From positions 1-14,016 of the forward strand of contig NZ_CAKZMJ010000008.1 in NCBI RefSeq assembly GCF_937128415.1: a DNA stretch of 14,016 nt. The letters are read 5' to 3'. This DNA comes from an uncultured Caldilinea sp. GTDB taxonomy: Bacteria > Chloroflexota > Anaerolineae > Caldilineales > Caldilineaceae. Both the position numbers and the translations under genes were made by a program. Position 1 is the stretch's first letter, and every line of letters starts with the position of its first letter. Below are positions 1 through 12,465 of the stretch, piece by piece. The notes beneath the pieces are model-generated. The model did no database searches, was not told where the DNA came from, and saw only the letters and a program-made list of their open reading frames with translations.

Positions 1-5
1 CGGCT

Positions 6-809
6 TTATCCGAAACGGCCGGTGATGTAATCTTCTGTGCGCTTGTCTTTGGGGCGCGTGAAAATCTGCTCGGATTCGCCGTACTCGACTAGATAACCGG
101 TGCGCGAATCGTCCACCATGAAAAAGGCCGTGTAGTCGGCCACGCGCGAGGCCTGCTGCATGTTGTGCGTGACGATGATGATGGTGTAATTGGCCACCAG
201 CTCACGCATCAGCTCCTCGATGCGCAGGGTCGCAATTGGATCGAGCGCCGAGCAGGGTTCATCCATTAAGATGATGTCGGGTTTGACGGCGATGGCCCGC
301 GCGATGCAGAGTCGCTGCTGTTGGCCGCCGGAGAGCGAATAGCCGCTCTGCTTCAACTTGTCCTTCACCTCATCCCACAAGGCGGCGCCGCGCAGCGACT
401 CTTCCACCAGCTGATCCATGTCCCCTTTGTATCCGTTGATGCGGGCGCCCCAGGCAATGTTTTCGTAGATGCTCTTGGGAAAAGGATTGGGCTTTTGAAA
501 GACCATGCCGATGCGACGACGCACTTCGACGGCGTCGACGTCCGGGTCATAGATGTTTTTGCCATGAAAGAGCACTTCGCCTTCGGTGCGGGCTGAAGGG
601 ATCAGATCGTTCATGCGATTGAAGGCGCGCAGGACGGTGCTCTTGCCGCAGCCCGATGGGCCGATCAGCGCAGTGATCTTGTTGCGCTCAATCGGCAGGT
701 TGATGTCCTTCACGGCGTGAAAATTGCCGTAATAGACGTTGAGGTTGCGCGCCTCGATCGCATATTTGGTGGCGACGCCAGGCGCAGTCAGGGTTTGAGC
801 AGCACACAT
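6..809 (-). CDS. pstB: Phosphate ABC transporter ATP-binding protein PstB
   Basis: This is the cytoplasmic ATPase of the high-affinity phosphate importer; it hydrolyses ATP to drive transport through PstC/PstA. All ABC motifs are visible in the 267-residue product: Walker A GPSGCGKST (50-58), Q-loop Gln105 in VFQKPNPFP (103-111), signature LSGGQQQR (159-166), Walker B IILMDEP (179-185) and switch His215 in THNMQQA. VFQKPNPFP and the length are typical of PstB rather than of other ABC ATPases. The ATG at 809 is preceded by AGGAG at a 10-bp spacing. It starts 3 bp after the pstA stop, so the two are cotranscribed and probably translationally coupled. The stop lies at 6-8, so the gene is complete. 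Any phoU would lie beyond the left edge. Confidence 0.97.
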   Translation of the reverse strand: MCAAQTLTAPGVATKYAIEARNLNVYYGNFHAVKDINLPIERNKITALIGPSGCGKSTVLRAFNRMNDLIPSARTEGEVLFHGKNIYDPDVDAVEVRRRIGMVFQKPNPFPKSIYENIAWGARINGYKGDMDQLVEESLRGAALWDEVKDKLKQSGYSLSGGQQQRLCIARAIAVKPDIILMDEPCSALDPIATLRIEELMRELVANYTIIIVTHNMQQASRVADYTAFFMVDDSRTGYLVEYGESEQIFTRPKDKRTEDYITGRFG

Positions 810-812
810 ACA

Positions 813-2936
813 CTAATATCTCCTGGAGTAGCGATTGCGCAAAATGATGGCCGTTGCATTGACCGTCAACAGAAGGGCCAGCAACACGAGGATGCCGGCG
901 GCGGCCAAACGCTGGAACTCTTCCTGAGGACGCGAAGTCCATTGATAGATTTGGGCGGGCAAGGTGGTGAATTTCGAGAATGGGCTGTCCGGATTCACCA
1001 CGATGAAGGTGGAGACGCCCACGACGATCAGCGGCGCCGTCTCTCCGAACGCTCGCGAGACGGACAAGATCACGCCGGTCAAGATGCCGGAGATCGAGTA
1101 CGGCAGCACGTGGCTCCACACCGTCTGCCATTTGGTGGCGCCCAGCCCATACGCCGCCTCGCGCAGCGCCCGCGGCACGGCGCGGATCGCCTCACGGGCG
1201 TTGATGATCACCAGCGGCAGGATGAGCAACCCCAGCGTGAGGCCTGCAGACAAGATGGTGCGGCCGTTGGCGGTGCTGGGATCGGCCACCCCGAAGGCGA
1301 TGCCGCTCGTGAAGTGGCCCAGGAAGCGCACGAAGACCGCCAGCCCCAACATACCGTAGATGATCGAAGGCACGCCCGCCAGGTTGTTGATGTTGGTTTC
1401 GATCAGACCGTCCAGTTTGCTGCCTTTGGCGAACTCCTCCAGATAGACGGCGGCGCCTACGCCCAGAGGCACGGCCACCAGGAAGGCGATCATCGTCACC
1501 CACAACGAGCCGAGGATGGCGGTCAATACGCCTGCCACCGTCGGATTGGAGGACTGCGGCGAAGTGACGAAGTCCCACGTCAGCCAGCTGCGAAACTCCA
1601 ACGTGGCATTGGGGATCGAGGCAGCTTCGGCCTCAATTTCATCGAGATGAAACAGAGATTCCCAAAGCGACCAGCTCTCGACGATGTTAGGGCGCACCAC
1701 CTCCACGATCACCAGCTCGTAGATCTCTTCATCGGAGCGCTCCTCCAACGGGCGTTCGGCGTTAAGCGCGCGCAATCGCCCGCCAGAGACGTTCGTCTCT
1801 AAAATGGCCATCAGGTCTGCGCGAGGTAGATCATCCAGACTGTCGCCGAAAACCTGCGACACGAAGAAGTCCAGCGTGCCGCTGTCGGCGCCGGGAATAA
1901 AGCGAAGAATCGGTGCATCCGGCCAACTCGGGTCCACGTCAGACCAGCGTTCCGCCGTCAAGAAAATCTGCCGCAACTGCTCGCGCGTCACGTTGGTGAG
2001 AAAGTCATTTTGCTGACTGACCACGACGGTCAGGGCGTCGGCGCCGATTTCAAAGGCAAGCGGTTCGACTCGATTGCTGCGGCAGAGCGTCAGATCGGGA
2101 CGCTCCATGGCGCGGCTGGCATTGGCAATGTCGATATCTTGCGCCCGGCACAGCCGCTGAAAACCGGCCAGGGTGCCGCCTCCCTCGATCGTGATTTCGC
2201 CGGTGTAGGGAAGCTCCGCCTGGAAACGTTCGGCGATGCGCTGGGTGATGGGCTGGACGGTGGAGCTGCCTGCAATGCGGATGTCGCCGTCGGCTGGCAG
2301 CAGATTGCCGCTCGTCGCCGCGGTCAGTCCCGTGGCTCGCTCCCATAGCAGCCTGCTCTCCTTCAGATCATCCTGACCAGGCGGGAAATATCCCACCGCC
2401 TCCGCTGCTTCTGCGGCGTTGTTCAACAAGAAATCCACGAACGCCGCCACCTGCGGGCGTTGCTGGAGAATGCGCTGGCTGGTGTAAATGAACAGAGGCC
2501 GGGCGAGCAGATACTGCCCTTCGGCGGCAGCCTCTGCGCTTGGCGCGACGCCGTCAATCGAGAGCGCGCGCAACGTCTCTGAGCGCTCCTGATAGTAGGC
2601 GTAGCCAAAGAAGCCGATGGCGTTTGGACGCGCCGCAATACCTTCCGCCAGTACAACGTCGTCTTCGCTGGCCAGTAAGCGCGGCATCGACAACATGCGA
2701 TTTTTGTAATACTGGTCGATAAGCGTCTCCGGGTCGATCCGATTTTGCACCGCCACGTAGCCGAAGACATCATTCGCCACATCGATCAACAATGTCGCCA
2801 GAATGACGATGCCCAACACCGTCGCCGCCAGGAAGAGGGTGCGGAAAAAGGTTCCGATTCGACGCCGTCTGCGGACAAATTGATAGTAGGCGTCTCCACT
2901 CGGAAAGGCCTCTTGATTGCGCTGATTGACGGCCAT
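813..2936 (-). CDS. pstA: Phosphate ABC permease PstA with an inserted, circularly permuted PstS-like domain
   Basis: Membrane subunit of the phosphate importer. The 707-residue product is more than twice the usual PstA length of about 280-300. Residues 32-52 form the first membrane helix. Residues 470-700 are the standard permease core, with helices near 473-497, 515-540, 562-580, 612-632 and 677-699 and the EAA coupling loop at 582-612 (REAAYGLGATK). Between them lies an extracytoplasmic region of about 420 residues. Its residues about 75-368 are homologous to the PstS of this operon, but the C-terminal PstS half (91-203) comes before the N-terminal half (215-368). Ligand-loop motifs survive: GSST (223-226), DIDIANASR (267-275) and the ADSGT loop (350-354). 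Residues 369-470 look like native PstA loop. ATG at 2936, AGAGGA upstream, 3 bp after the pstC stop. The reading frame is uninterrupted, so this is not a frameshift artefact. PstA identity is firm; phosphate binding by the insert is inference. Confidence 0.93.
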   Translation of the reverse strand: MAVNQRNQEAFPSGDAYYQFVRRRRRIGTFFRTLFLAATVLGIVILATLLIDVANDVFGYVAVQNRIDPETLIDQYYKNRMLSMPRLLASEDDVVLAEGIAARPNAIGFFGYAYYQERSETLRALSIDGVAPSAEAAAEGQYLLARPLFIYTSQRILQQRPQVAAFVDFLLNNAAEAAEAVGYFPPGQDDLKESRLLWERATGLTAATSGNLLPADGDIRIAGSSTVQPITQRIAERFQAELPYTGEITIEGGGTLAGFQRLCRAQDIDIANASRAMERPDLTLCRSNRVEPLAFEIGADALTVVVSQQNDFLTNVTREQLRQIFLTAERWSDVDPSWPDAPILRFIPGADSGTLDFFVSQVFGDSLDDLPRADLMAILETNVSGGRLRALNAERPLEERSDEEIYELVIVEVVRPNIVESWSLWESLFHLDEIEAEAASIPNATLEFRSWLTWDFVTSPQSSNPTVAGVLTAILGSLWVTMIAFLVAVPLGVGAAVYLEEFAKGSKLDGLIETNINNLAGVPSIIYGMLGLAVFVRFLGHFTSGIAFGVADPSTANGRTILSAGLTLGLLILPLVIINAREAIRAVPRALREAAYGLGATKWQTVWSHVLPYSISGILTGVILSVSRAFGETAPLIVVGVSTFIVVNPDSPFSKFTTLPAQIYQWTSRPQEEFQRLAAAGILVLLALLLTVNATAIILRNRYSRRY
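1833..2714 (-). other. Circularly permuted PstS-like domain inside PstA
   Basis: Codons 75-368 of pstA. Residues 91-203 align with residues 246-358 of the neighbouring PstS. Shared patterns include SEDD, the AIGFFGYAYYQE/AIGYFGFAYYEE pair, INGVAP/IDGVAP, ARPLFIY, KPQVAAF/RPQVAAF and VGYFP. Residues 215-368 align with PstS residues 75-230: GDI.IAGSSTV, ERF, DIANASR, the WSDV..WP stretch, and RF.PG.DSGT. The linker at the join (204-216, containing AATSG and LLP) resembles the linker between the two PstS copies (AATGA and ALP). One full period of the binding-protein fold is present, opened in the surface stretch after the SGTFDYF-type helix. Similarity is clearly above chance by eye but far from identity, so this insertion is older than the PstS duplication now visible. 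Boundaries are approximate. Confidence 0.85.
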
Positions 2937-2939
2937 ACT

Positions 2940-3929
2940 TTAGTATTCCTCTCGGTATCGTTTGATGATCCAGCGGCTGATCAGGTTCAAAACCAGCGTT
3001 ATCAGGAACAACATCAAACCGATGGCGAAAATGCTGTCATAATCCAGTGAATCGTAGCTCAGGTCGCCGCCGCTGATGCGCACCATGTGGCCCGTCATCG
3101 TCTCCGCCGCCTTAAACGGATTGAGAAAGTTCAATCCGCCCAGCGCTTCACTCCAGCTAGCGAAATTGCGCGGCCCGGCGCCGGCTGCAATCGCCACCAC
3201 CATGGTCTCGCCCACCGCGCGCGACATGCCCACGATAATCGCAGCCGCAATGCCGGAGATCGCCGCCGGCAAGACAACTTTAATCGCCGTCTCCAGTCGA
3301 GTAGCGCCTAACGCATAAGCGCCTTCGCGCAACGCTTGCGGCACGGCGTTCAGGGCGTCTTCGCTCATCGAGCTAATCAAAGGAATAATCAGGATGCCGA
3401 TCACGATGCCCGCAGAGGCCACGTTAAAAATTTCGACGACATCGCGGCCAAAGATGCCGCGCAGGACCGGCGTCATGAAGTTCAATGCAAAGTAGCCAAA
3501 CACGACGGTCGGCACGCCCGCCAAAATCTCCAGCACCGGCTTCAAAATGCCGCGTGCACGCGGCGACGCATACTCGCTGAGATAAATCGCAATCATCAAT
3601 CCCAGCGGCACCGCCACCGACAGGCCGATAACGCTCGTCAGCATCGTGGCGTTGAACAAAGGGAAAATGCCAAATTTTAGAATCTGTGGTTGCCAGACGG
3701 TGCCCGTAAAAAACTCAAATAGAGTCACTTCGGGACGCTGGAAAAAAGCCAATGCATCGAATAAGAGGACGACAACGATCCCCAACGTGATAAAAATGGA
3801 AAGAATGCCGCAGATCCATAGAGAAAACTGGATCAGGCTCTCTCCCCATCGTCGTTTGCGTCGAAGGTCAATCTCGACTTCGACTTCCGATGGCGCCAGG
3901 GACGATGCACGGCTGATCTCGGTTTGCAT
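2940..3929 (-). CDS. pstC: Phosphate ABC transporter permease PstC
   Basis: First membrane permease of the phosphate importer, partner of PstA. The 329-residue product has a charged cytoplasmic N-terminus, then helices near 36-60, 93-117, 133-155, 170-187, 222-245 and 299-318. The EAA coupling loop is at about 190-220 (LREGAYALGATR), followed by the conserved SRAVGETM. Length and motifs are normal; unlike PstA, it carries no inserted domain. I chose the ATG at 3929 because AAAGGA lies 9 bp upstream. An in-frame ATG at 3947 would add six residues, has no ribosome site and abuts a large hairpin. The stop is 3 bp from pstA. Confidence 0.95.
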   Translation of the reverse strand: MQTEISRASSLAPSEVEVEIDLRRKRRWGESLIQFSLWICGILSIFITLGIVVVLLFDALAFFQRPEVTLFEFFTGTVWQPQILKFGIFPLFNATMLTSVIGLSVAVPLGLMIAIYLSEYASPRARGILKPVLEILAGVPTVVFGYFALNFMTPVLRGIFGRDVVEIFNVASAGIVIGILIIPLISSMSEDALNAVPQALREGAYALGATRLETAIKVVLPAAISGIAAAIIVGMSRAVGETMVVAIAAGAGPRNFASWSEALGGLNFLNPFKAAETMTGHMVRISGGDLSYDSLDYDSIFAIGLMLFLITLVLNLISRWIIKRYREEY

Positions 3930-3950
3930 CAGAACAAATCCTTTCATAAC

Positions 3951-4004
3951 AATAGATGGAAAGGGACAGAACGGACGCTCCGTCGATATCCCCTTCCATC
4001 TATT
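3951..4004 (-). other. Large intercistronic stem-loop between pstS and pstC
   Basis: An inverted repeat pairs 3951-3965 with 3990-4004 (15 bp, one mismatch) and encloses a smaller perfect 5-bp hairpin (3971-3975 with 3979-3983). No T-run follows on the transcribed strand, so it is not a typical intrinsic terminator. It lies just after the pstS stop and just before the pstC start. In this position it could protect the 3' end of pstS mRNA or attenuate read-through, giving more PstS than PstC/A/B. That role is inference. Confidence 0.7.
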
Positions 4005-4035
4005 TTATGGACGCTACGTTTTCATCAAAACTCGC

Positions 4036-6033
4036 TTACTGACCCATGGCGTTGAGCCAGTTTTGCTTGGCGGTGTTGAGCGCCTCTTCCGAAGCCGGGA
4101 AGTAGCCGACGTCGCGCACTTCCTCGTTGACGTGGGTCAGGTAGAAGTTGATGAAGGCCGCCACCTGCGGCTTCGCTTTCATCACCCCAGCGTCCGAGTA
4201 GATGAACAGCGGACGCGCCAGCGGATACTCGCCCGCATTCACCGCATCCACCGTCGGCGCCACTCCGTTGATCGCCAGGTCGCGCAGCCGTCCGGGATTC
4301 TCCTCGTAGTACGCAAAGCCAAAGTACCCGATCGCATACAGGTCGCCAGCCACGCCCTGCACCAACACGTTGTCATCCTCCGACAACTGCAAGTTGGACG
4401 CACCCAGCAGCGCCTCCTCCCCCTTCTTGTCAAACGCAGGATCCATCACCGCTTCGATGAAATAGTCAAACGTCCCCGAATCCGTCCCAGGGCTGAAGCG
4501 CTTCACAGGCTCGTTCGGCCACGCCGGATTCACATCCGACCAGTTCGTCACCTCCGCCGAAAACAGCTTCGCCAACTCCTCCAGCGTCAACCCTTCCTCG
4601 CCGATCCAGTCGTTCCCCGGATTCACCACCACCGCCAGCGCATCCGTGCCCACGCGGAACTCGATCGGCTCGCGCCCAATCGCACGGCAGTTCTCCACCT
4701 CGCTGTCCTTGATCGGCCGCGACGCATTCGCTATGTCCGTCTCCCCGGCCTTGCAGAACCGCTCAAACCCAGCGCCCGTGCCGATCGAGTCGATCGTGAT
4801 GTTCCCAGCGTACCCCTCGCTCCGGAACCGCTCCGCCATCCGCTCCGTCAACGGATACACCGTCGAACTCCCTGCTATGATGATGTCGCCCGTGACGGCC
4901 AGGGGATTCACTTCGGGCAACGCAACGGCCTGAGCGACTGCACCCGTAGCCGCTTCGACGCCCATGGCGTTGAGCCAGTTTTGCTTGGCGGTGTTGAGCG
5001 CCTCTTCCGAAGCCGGGAAGTAGCCGACGTCGCGCACTTCCTCGTTGACGTGGGTCAGGTAGAAGTTGATGAAGGCCGCCACCTGCGGCTTCGCTTTCAT
5101 CACCCCAGCGTCCGAGTAGATGAACAGCGGACGCGCCAGCGGATACTCGCCCGCATTCACCGCATCCACCGTCGGCGCCACTCCGTTGATCGCCAGGTCG
5201 CGCAGCCGTCCGGGATTCTCCTCGTAGTACGCAAAGCCAAAGTACCCGATCGCATACAGGTCGCCAGCCACGCCCTGCACCAACACGTTGTCATCCTCCG
5301 ACAACTGCAAGTTGGACGCACCCAGCAGCGCCTCCTCCCCCTTCTTGTCAAACGCAGGATCCATCACCGCTTCGATGAAATAGTCAAACGTCCCCGAATC
5401 CGTCCCAGGGCTGAAGCGCTTCACAGGCTCGTTCGGCCACGCCGGATTCACATCCGACCAGTTCGTCACCTCCGCCGAAAACAGCTTCGCCAACTCCTCC
5501 AGCGTCAACCCTTCCTCGCCGATCCAGTCGTTCCCCGGATTCACCACCACCGCCAGCGCATCCGTGCCCACGCGGAACTCGATCGGCTCGCGCCCAATCG
5601 CACGGCAGTTCTCCACCTCGCTGTCCTTGATCGGCCGCGACGCATTCGCTATGTCCGTCTCCCCGGCCTTGCAGAACCGCTCAAACCCAGCGCCCGTGCC
5701 GATCGAGTCGATCGTGATGTTCCCAGCGTACCCCTCGCTCCGGAACCGCTCCGCCATCCGCTCCGTCAACGGATACACCGTCGAACTCCCTGCTATGATG
5801 ATGTCGCCCGTGACCTCCAGGGGGTTCACTTCGGGCAATACGATGCCCGCCCCTGCCGGCGCCGCAGGCTGCGCCGGTTGCGCTGGCTGTGCAGGTTGCG
5901 CCTGCTGCTCAGGTGCAGCAGCGACAGGCGTCGGGGTCGGCGTCGCCGGGGCAGGCGCAGGCGTCGCCGGCGCGCCGCACGCACTGACAACCAGCGCTGT
6001 AATCAACAATGCAGCCCAAATCCACTGTCGCAT
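4036..6033 (-). CDS. pstS: Tandem-duplicated phosphate-binding lipoprotein PstS
   Basis: Extracytoplasmic phosphate-binding subunit of the Pst importer, 665 residues, about twice the usual size. A signal peptide ends in a VSAC lipobox (Cys19). A low-complexity Pro/Ala/Thr linker (about 20-62, TPTPTP and PAQ repeats) follows, then two PBP type II domains at about 75-358 and 381-664, period 306 residues. The repeated core is identical in protein and DNA. Each domain has the ligand-loop motifs: GSST (82-85), ETDIANASRP (125-134) and PGTDSGT (209-215), with 306 added for the second. The linker VEAATGAVAQAVALPEVNPL joins them. I chose the ATG at 6033 because GAGGAG lies 6 bp upstream and a signal peptide follows directly; the in-frame ATG at 6117 would add 28 residues before the signal peptide. 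A PHO box lies upstream. Two binding domains on one anchor are unusual for PstS, although tandem binding domains occur in other ABC importers. Confidence 0.95.
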   Translation of the reverse strand: MRQWIWAALLITALVVSACGAPATPAPAPATPTPTPVAAAPEQQAQPAQPAQPAQPAAPAGAGIVLPEVNPLEVTGDIIIAGSSTVYPLTERMAERFRSEGYAGNITIDSIGTGAGFERFCKAGETDIANASRPIKDSEVENCRAIGREPIEFRVGTDALAVVVNPGNDWIGEEGLTLEELAKLFSAEVTNWSDVNPAWPNEPVKRFSPGTDSGTFDYFIEAVMDPAFDKKGEEALLGASNLQLSEDDNVLVQGVAGDLYAIGYFGFAYYEENPGRLRDLAINGVAPTVDAVNAGEYPLARPLFIYSDAGVMKAKPQVAAFINFYLTHVNEEVRDVGYFPASEEALNTAKQNWLNAMGVEAATGAVAQAVALPEVNPLAVTGDIIIAGSSTVYPLTERMAERFRSEGYAGNITIDSIGTGAGFERFCKAGETDIANASRPIKDSEVENCRAIGREPIEFRVGTDALAVVVNPGNDWIGEEGLTLEELAKLFSAEVTNWSDVNPAWPNEPVKRFSPGTDSGTFDYFIEAVMDPAFDKKGEEALLGASNLQLSEDDNVLVQGVAGDLYAIGYFGFAYYEENPGRLRDLAINGVAPTVDAVNAGEYPLARPLFIYSDAGVMKAKPQVAAFINFYLTHVNEEVRDVGYFPASEEALNTAKQNWLNAMGQ
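4043..4896. repeat. Direct repeat, downstream copy (second PstS domain)
   Basis: This 854-bp block is identical, base for base as far as I could read it, to 4961-5814. The offset is 918 bp (306 codons), so the reading frame is kept. Outside the block the copies diverge at once: the C-terminal side is Gln-stop here against a 22-residue linker, and the other side differs at several bases over the shared LPEVNPL stretch. Confidence 0.97.
4961..5814. repeat. Direct repeat, upstream copy (first PstS domain)
   Basis: Partner of 4043-4896. The two blocks are separated by 64 bp that encode most of the inter-domain linker. The abrupt change from identity to divergence at the edges suggests gene conversion or a very recent duplication inside an older one. 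Confidence 0.97.
5867..5902. repeat. Four 9-bp units coding for Pro-Ala-Gln repeats
   Basis: Four imperfect 9-bp units of the form GGYTGYGCN encode the PAQ repeats in the linker between the PstS lipid anchor and its first domain. This is a short, slippage-prone coding repeat that probably varies in number among strains. Confidence 0.75.
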
Positions 6034-6039
6034 TTTTTG

Positions 6040-6045
6040 CTCCTC
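6040..6045 (-). promoter_or_regulatory. Ribosome binding site of pstS
   Basis: GAGGAG on the minus strand, 6 bp before the ATG at 6033. It decides the start in favour of the signal-peptide Met over the upstream in-frame ATG at 6117. Confidence 0.85.
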
Positions 6046-6148
6046 TTCTCTTTCACTCTTGGCGTTCGTCGTTAGTGATTTGTGACAATCTTCCGATCGA
6101 ATCATTTTTCCGACCACGTTGCCCTAAACGTCGCAACGTCCATCTCTA

Positions 6149-6154
6149 AGCATA
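6149..6154 (-). promoter_or_regulatory. Candidate -10 element of the pstS promoter
   Basis: TATGCT on the minus strand, exactly 10 bp downstream of the last GTTAAC of the PHO box. In PhoB-type promoters the box replaces the -35 and ends about 10 bp before the -10, so the spacing fits. The hexamer alone would be weak evidence. It predicts a leader of roughly 100 nt before pstS. Confidence 0.5.
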
Positions 6155-6198
6155 GGGATGTGCAGTTAACGCCGACGCACTTTTGCGTTAACAGGGGC

Positions 6199-7722
<1,524 letters not shown>

Positions 7723-7751
7723 ATGGGTGTGACGGTTCGATCCATCAAGCT

Positions 7752-7800
7752 CCTGGAAGTAGACCTGGAAGTAAACATAGTGTACGGCGAAAAAGTTAAC
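7752..7800 (-). promoter_or_regulatory. Possible weak PHO-like site in the phoB-phoR gap
   Basis: The gap holds GTTAAC at 7795, GTAAAC at 7771 and GTAGAC at 7759, partly within a 10-bp direct repeat (7752-7761 and 7764-7773, step 12). Only the weak GTAC element at 7782 is 11 bp from 7771, and GTTAAC is off register by 2 bp. phoR may have its own weak PHO promoter, but the register is much poorer than upstream of pstS. Nothing else was seen in the 7723-7859 gap. Confidence 0.25.
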
Positions 7801-7859
7801 AATTCTTCAAAGGCGTGTAAAAAACGCAAGCGAGGCTTTCACTTCCTCCCTCGATCACT

Positions 7860-8579
<720 letters not shown>

Positions 8580-8635
8580 TCGCATTCCTTCTGATTTTGT
8601 GCTGCGTCCTTCATCTCTATCTCGTTAACAATTTC

Positions 8636-8665
8636 ATTCTGATGGGAGGACGCCTGGCCTGTCAA
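8636..8665 (-). promoter_or_regulatory. Candidate phoB promoter
   Basis: A perfect TTGACA (-35, positions 8665-8660) is followed after 18 bp by CAGAAT (-10, 8641-8636, 4 of 6 matches) on the minus strand. This would give a leader of about 50 nt. A GTTAAC at 8624 lies in that leader and could be an extra regulator contact. The -35 is strong but the -10 is weak. Confidence 0.35.
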
Positions 8666-8699
8666 CTACACATCGCCATCAATACATCGCTATCAAACC

Positions 8700-8732
8700 A
8701 TTAACATGGCCGTAAACTCTGGTTAACTACGG
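8700..8732 (+). promoter_or_regulatory. PHO box in the phoB/glycosyltransferase divergent region
   Basis: Three consecutive 11-bp units start at 8700 (ATTAAC), 8711 (CGTAAA) and 8722 (GTTAAC); all share TAA at unit positions 3-5. This is the same element and step as in the array upstream of pstS. It lies about 120 bp upstream of phoB and 54 bp upstream of the GT2 start, so it could serve either or both divergent transcripts. Position favours the glycosyltransferase operon. Confidence 0.5.
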
Positions 8733-8737
8733 GACGG

Positions 8738-8743
8738 TAGGAT
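8738..8743 (+). promoter_or_regulatory. Candidate -10 of the glycosyltransferase operon
   Basis: TAGGAT (4 of 6 matches to TATAAT) begins 10 bp after the GTTAAC at 8722-8727, the same spacing as for pstS. Transcription would start near 8750, about 35 nt before the GTG start of the GT2 gene. Confidence 0.4.
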
Positions 8744-8785
8744 GAGGGAAGGAATGGGTTGGCTGGAGCAGAGTGAGTCATCGTT

Positions 8786-9478
<693 letters not shown>

Positions 9479-9482
9479 ACTG

Positions 9483-10665
<1,183 letters not shown>

Positions 10666-10673
<8 letters not shown>

Positions 10674-10866
10674 AGAACAAAACGACCGATTCGCTCAAGA
10701 ATCCGCAAAAACGCTCGCTACGTTGCAACGCATCTACGCACAGCATCCAATTCGACGCGACAAGTTCGGGCGGCGCCCGGCGCTGCCCAGCGAAATTGCA
10801 GCGCATCTGAAAACGCTCCGGCCTTCAGGCGCCGCCGAACCGCCAAGCCTGCGCGACGGTTCTGGC

Positions 10867-10881
<15 letters not shown>
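10666..10881 (+). CDS. Small conserved-looking protein of unknown function (71 aa)
   Basis: I do not recognise a family. The product is basic in the middle (HPIRRDKFGRRPALP), probably helical at 5-25 and 42-50, and ends in a Ser/Gly-rich tail. It has no signal peptide, membrane helix or Cys motif. It is likely real because GAGGAG lies 6 bp before the ATG and it overlaps the end of the GT4 gene by 8 bp, a typical translational-coupling arrangement. Its last 15 bp overlap the end of gatB on the other strand. It may work with the glycosyltransferases, but nothing in the sequence shows how. Confidence 0.65.
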
Positions 10882-12366
<1,485 letters not shown>

Positions 12367-12465
12367 AAGCGAACACCTGTTCAAAACTTCGATAGCTCAT
12401 TCGTTTACGAATCTCGCAAGGGATGATACCATAGCCGGAAGCTGCGCTGAAGAATTCGGAACACG

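Noticed and set aside
717..1802. A 361-codon open frame on the plus strand opposite pstA
   Set aside because: The product is rich in Arg, Gln, His and Gly with no recognisable motif, and pstA and pstB on the other strand have full family motifs. Shadow.
813..2936. pstA as a frameshift or misassembly joining a pstS fragment to a permease
   Set aside because: The frame is continuous. Helix 1, both PBP halves and the permease core are all in one frame, the PBP halves differ clearly from the neighbouring PstS, and native-looking loop flanks the insert. A misassembly would give identical sequence in natural order.
3646..6075. An 809-codon open frame on the plus strand
   Set aside because: It lies antisense to pstS and part of pstC. 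Its Arg/His-rich product repeats itself only because the pstS DNA repeats. It is a codon-bias shadow of a well-supported gene.
7815..7835. Possible terminator after phoB
   Set aside because: On the minus strand a 4-bp stem (AAGC/GCTT) precedes GCG and six T. The stem is too short and is separated from the T-run; phoB and phoR are expected to be cotranscribed.
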